A stretch of DNA of 24,830 nt, taken from assembly GCA_009922405.1 (NCBI GenBank), contig RFVZ01000003.1, forward strand, positions 1 through 24,830, read 5' to 3'. Every line of letters begins with the position of its first letter. Positions within the stretch are counted from its first letter, which is position 1. Shown in pieces: positions 22,322 through 24,830 of the stretch. The notes beneath the pieces were generated by a model. That model saw only the letters and a program-made list of their open reading frames with translations, was not told the origin of the DNA and ran no database searches. The position numbers were made by a program, and so were the translations under genes. Source of the stretch: Betaproteobacteria bacterium. GTDB lineage: Bacteria; Pseudomonadota; Gammaproteobacteria; Burkholderiales; Burkholderiaceae_E.

Positions 22322-23032
22322 ATGGATATCGAACGCGCGCGGTTCAATATGGTCGAACAGCAGATTCGCCCCTGGGATGTGCTCGACCCCGACGTTCTAG
22401 AGCTTTTGTATGCCCTCAAGCGGGAGGACTTCGTGCCGCCGGCTTACCGGGCGATGGCCTTTACCGACATGGAAATCCCGCTAATCGTGGGTGACCAGCC
22501 CACCGGGCAGACCATGTTCTCGCCAAAAATGGAAGCCAGACTGCTGCAGGAACTCTCTCTGCAGCGCAATGAGTCAGTCCTTGAAGTCGGAGCGGGTTCG
22601 GGCTACATGGCCGCGCTCATGGCACACCGGGCGGGTCAAGTCGTTTCCCTCGAGATCAATCCGGCAATCGCGCAGTTCGCCCGAGATAACCTTGCCCGTG
22701 CGGCAATCAGCAATGTGCGGATCGAGTGTGCGGACGGCGCCCCTATCTGCACCCCAGGCACCGTCGCTGGAGATGTCACGACACAGCAAGGCTGGGATGC
22801 CATCGTCTTGTCGGGGTCGGTGCCCTACATGCCAGAAAACATCCTGGCTCGATTGCGCGCAGGCGGTCGAGCCATCGCCATCGTAGGCGAAGCCCCCGTC
22901 ATGACCGCGCGCTTGTTCACCCGTATCGATAGCGGTGGATCGGCCGTCGCACGCTTTGAAACCGTCGACTTGTTTGAAACGATGGCCATTGCGTTGCAAC
23001 ATTTCCCGCAGCTAGCGTCTTTCCACTTCTGA
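22322..23032 (+). CDS. pcm: Protein-L-isoaspartate O-methyltransferase family protein (atypical active site)
   Basis: A 236-residue SAM-dependent methyltransferase of the PIMT family, which in its classical form repairs isoaspartyl residues. ATG 22322 with GGGAG just upstream is the start. Family marks: DFVPPAYRAMAFTDMEIPL, GQTMFSPKMEARLLQEL (62-78) and SAM motif I LEVGAGSGYMAALMA (87-101), then SLEINPAIAQFA. In E. coli PIMT the matching segment is GQTISQPYMVARM with the catalytic Ser after Ile; here that position is Phe66 and Ser has moved one place (Ser67). So repair activity is doubtful and it may be a paralogue with another role; the symbol only marks family. It heads a likely operon with the rhodanese gene (26 bases later) and tolC. 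Confidence 0.85.
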   Translation: MDIERARFNMVEQQIRPWDVLDPDVLELLYALKREDFVPPAYRAMAFTDMEIPLIVGDQPTGQTMFSPKMEARLLQELSLQRNESVLEVGAGSGYMAALMAHRAGQVVSLEINPAIAQFARDNLARAAISNVRIECADGAPICTPGTVAGDVTTQQGWDAIVLSGSVPYMPENILARLRAGGRAIAIVGEAPVMTARLFTRIDSGGSAVARFETVDLFETMAIALQHFPQLASFHF

Positions 23033-23058
23033 GCGCCCCTCAGCTTCCGCACCCTGCC

Positions 23059-23391
23059 ATGTATCAAATCAGTCCCACTGAGCTGGCAAGACAATTTGCC
23101 AGCGCCAAAGAAGCCGCCGCCGCCGGGCCGTTCGTTCTCGATATCCGGGAGACCTGGGAAATTGAGCGCGCGTCGATCCCCGGAACCCAGCATCTGCCGA
23201 TGAGTCAGATTGTTGCTCGCATCAGTGAACTCGATCCGCAAAAACCCGTCATCTGCATGTGCCATCACGGTGGACGTTCGATGCAGGTCGGTGCCTGGCT
23301 CGAAACCCAGGGCTTCGTTCACGTCACGAATCTGACCGGTGGAATCGAAGCCTGGTCACTTGAAGTCGATGCCTCCATACCGCGCTATTGA
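23059..23391 (+). CDS. Single-domain rhodanese
   Basis: A 110-residue cytosolic sulfurtransferase-fold protein. LDIRETWEIERASIPGTQHLPM is the standard start of the fold (with the Asp-Ile-Arg and the IPGxxxxP turn), and the six-residue active loop is CHHGGRS with catalytic Cys68, so it should be able to carry a persulfide. It ends LTGGIEAWSLEVDASIPRY. Short stand-alone rhodaneses with this CHHGGRS loop are GlpE/PspE-like. No Shine-Dalgarno is obvious before ATG 23059. It lies between the pcm-like gene and tolC; such a trio is common in Burkholderiales, but the functional link is not known. Confidence 0.93.
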   Translation: MYQISPTELARQFASAKEAAAAGPFVLDIRETWEIERASIPGTQHLPMSQIVARISELDPQKPVICMCHHGGRSMQVGAWLETQGFVHVTNLTGGIEAWSLEVDASIPRY

Positions 23392-23440
23392 TAGACCGCT
23401 ATTGATAGACCGCGATAGATCGACCCCGATAGATCGACTC
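23385..23440. repeat. Tandem 14-bp repeats between the rhodanese gene and tolC
   Basis: Two perfect copies of CTATTGATAGACCG (23385-23398, 23399-23412; the first spans the rhodanese stop codon) are followed by CGATAGATCGACCC and CGATAGATCGACTC (23413-23426, 23427-23440; 13 of 14 identical). The core GATAGAYC thus occurs four times in 56 bases, directly before tolC. Candidate operator array or replication-slippage product. Confidence 0.8.
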
Positions 23441-23457
23441 CGAAGCGAATTGAAATC

Positions 23458-24830
23458 ATGAATTTAAAACCGCTCGCAAGCGTCGCCGTTGCAGTGACTT
23501 TGGCATATGCTCAGGCACCGGCTTGGGCACTGGACCTGAAGCAAGCGCTCGCCGCCGCATCCGGCCAGGACGCCCAACTTGCCTCGGCACGAGCGCAGCT
23601 ACAAACCGTCCGCGAACGTGTGCCACAGGCGGCTGCCGGGCTGCTCCCGACCGTCAATGGGATCACCAACATCAATCGTCAGACGGTCGATACCTCGCTG
23701 AGCACGCGCCGCGAGAGTACCCCGCGCCAATTCGCGGTCAGCCTGAATCAACCCTTACTCCGAATGGATCGATTCGAAACGCTGGAACAAAGCAAGCTTG
23801 CGGTCTCGCAAGCCGAGGCAGCTCTGGAAGCCAGTCGGCAAGACCTTATCGTACGGGTCGCCACAGCGTACTTCGACATCCTGTCGGCCCAGGACACGCT
23901 AGCGGCCGTACGTGCTCAAAAGCGCGCGATCGCACTGCAACTCGAGAGCGCGAAGCGCAACTTTCAGGTCGGTACCGCCACGATTACGGACCAGCAGGAA
24001 GCTCAGGCTCGCGCGGATCTTACGGACTCGCAGGAGATTGCCGCCGAAAATGATCTCGGCAATAAGCGCAACGCGCTGGCGATTTTGACCGGCCGACCAT
24101 TCCAGGAAATGTCCACGTTGGACGGATTGCGATCGGGTCTGGCCTTGCTGCCACCAGAGCCCGCGCAAGATGAGGCCTGGACAGAGCGCGCGCGCGCCGA
24201 AAACATGAATGTGCGTCAAGCCGCCATTGCGCTTGAAGTGGCCCGCCGCGAAATCACCAAAGCCAGGTTCGGGCACTGGCCCACCATCGATTTCGTGAGC
24301 TCGGCCAGTCGTAGCGAAAGCTCAACGTTGGGCGTCACCGCTGCCAATATCAACTCGATGTCGATCGGCCTCCAGTTGGCTGTTCCCATCTATGCGGGTG
24401 GTGCAATCACCGGCCGGGTACGCGAAGTCGTCGCTGCGAGCGAAAAAGCCATGGCTGACCTCGAAGTGGCCCGACGCAGCGCCGATCTCACCGCCCGACA
24501 ACTGGTCCGCAAAGTCACGTCTGGCTTGGCTCAAGTGCGTGCACTTGAGGCCGCCGAGCGGTCTAGTCAGCTCGCTCTCGACTCCAATCTACTGGGCTAT
24601 CAGGTCGGCGTGCGGATCAATATTGATGTCCTGAATGCCCAACAGCAACTCTTCTCAACGCGTCGCGATCTCGCGCTGGCACGCTATACCGTGCTGGTCG
24701 ATGGCCTGCGCTTGCGTCAATCGGTCGGTGGACTGGACGAAAACGATCTAAGCTCAGTCAATGCCCTGCTGACCGCATTGGCGCCGGCAGAGGAGGCTGC
24801 TGGGACGGTTGCAGGAAAATCCGCCTCCAC
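23458..24830 (+). CDS. tolC: TolC-family outer-membrane channel protein (3' end outside window)
   Basis: Outer-membrane trimeric channel for type I secretion and tripartite efflux. The frame opens at ATG 23458 and stays open to the window end (457 codons, no stop), so only a short C-terminal part is missing. Signal peptide MNLKPLASVAVAVTLAYA with cleavage after AWA near residue 25. The mature start LDLKQALAAASGQDAQLASAR is typical of TolC proper, as are FAVSLNQPLLRMDRFETLEQ, VATAYFDILSAQDTL, NFQVGTATITDQQEAQAR, LQLAVPIYAGG and QVGVRINIDVLNAQQQLFSTRRDLALARY. There is no lipobox, unlike the NodT-type factor at 3148. It could be the missing channel partner of the RND pump at 7319-10519. Confidence 0.95.
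   Translation, partial: MNLKPLASVAVAVTLAYAQAPAWALDLKQALAAASGQDAQLASARAQLQTVRERVPQAAAGLLPTVNGITNINRQTVDTSLSTRRESTPRQFAVSLNQPLLRMDRFETLEQSKLAVSQAEAALEASRQDLIVRVATAYFDILSAQDTLAAVRAQKRAIALQLESAKRNFQVGTATITDQQEAQARADLTDSQEIAAENDLGNKRNALAILTGRPFQEMSTLDGLRSGLALLPPEPAQDEAWTERARAENMNVRQAAIALEVARREITKARFGHWPTIDFVSSASRSESSTLGVTAANINSMSIGLQLAVPIYAGGAITGRVREVVAASEKAMADLEVARRSADLTARQLVRKVTSGLAQVRALEAAERSSQLALDSNLLGYQVGVRINIDVLNAQQQLFSTRRDLALARYTVLVDGLRLRQSVGGLDENDLSSVNALLTALAPAEEAAGTVAGKSAS

Noticed and set aside
23523..24053. 176-codon plus-strand frame inside the tolC region
   Set aside because: It is a different frame of tolC, with low-complexity Arg/Gly content and no family character, while the tolC frame from 23458 is fully consistent.

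Overview
The window looks like chromosomal DNA of a betaproteobacterium of the order Burkholderiales. This is inferred from content: an orphan Bug/TctC binding protein, a FliK-like gene followed by an FlhB-C-terminus paralogue, a pcm-like / rhodanese / tolC string, and high-GC codon use. Genes are tightly packed on both strands. I see no insertion sequence, prophage or CRISPR array. Only the first ~470 bases lack a convincing gene.

Layout. (1) 474-4557, plus strand: a complete tripartite EmrAB-type export operon (HlyD adaptor, 14-TM DHA2 MFS pump, lipoprotein outer-membrane factor). (2) 4560-11674, minus strand: a compact four-gene unit read as lipoprotein RND adaptor, HAE1-type RND pump, a small coiled-coil protein built from an exact 36-residue repeat, and a large GAF-GAF-PAS-class III adenylate cyclase-TPR protein. 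Gaps are 3, 17 and 15 bases. This join of a drug-type pump to a cyclic-nucleotide signalling protein through a repeat coiled coil is the most unusual thing here. (3) 11758-13244, plus: alanine racemase and a small ABM-type monooxygenase. (4) 13247-14705, minus: a FliK-like protein and an FlhB-like switch-domain protein without the NPTH autocleavage site, with overlapping ends. (5) 14789-16816, minus: a membrane protein fused to a spermidine-synthase-like domain, divergent from (6) 16895-18890, plus: a fumarylacetoacetate-hydrolase-family enzyme with a Bug-type periplasmic binding protein one base downstream. (7) 19054-20318: a small winged-helix regulator, a tRNA-Gly(CCC) on the minus strand, and trmB starting 7 bases from the tRNA. 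(8) 20332-22162, minus: a metallo-beta-lactamase-fold hydrolase and uppP. (9) 22322 to the end, plus: a pcm-like methyltransferase whose catalytic Ser position is Phe, a single-domain rhodanese, and tolC, which runs off the window.

Links between genes. The RND operon has no outer-membrane channel of its own; TolC (23458 onward) or the NodT-type factor (3148-4557) are candidate partners. Alr and UppP both serve peptidoglycan precursor supply. Two related clusters of short tandem repeats lie before pcm and before tolC and may be regulatory. Most assignments rest on recognisable motifs in the translations; operon structure and regulation are inferred from spacing only.
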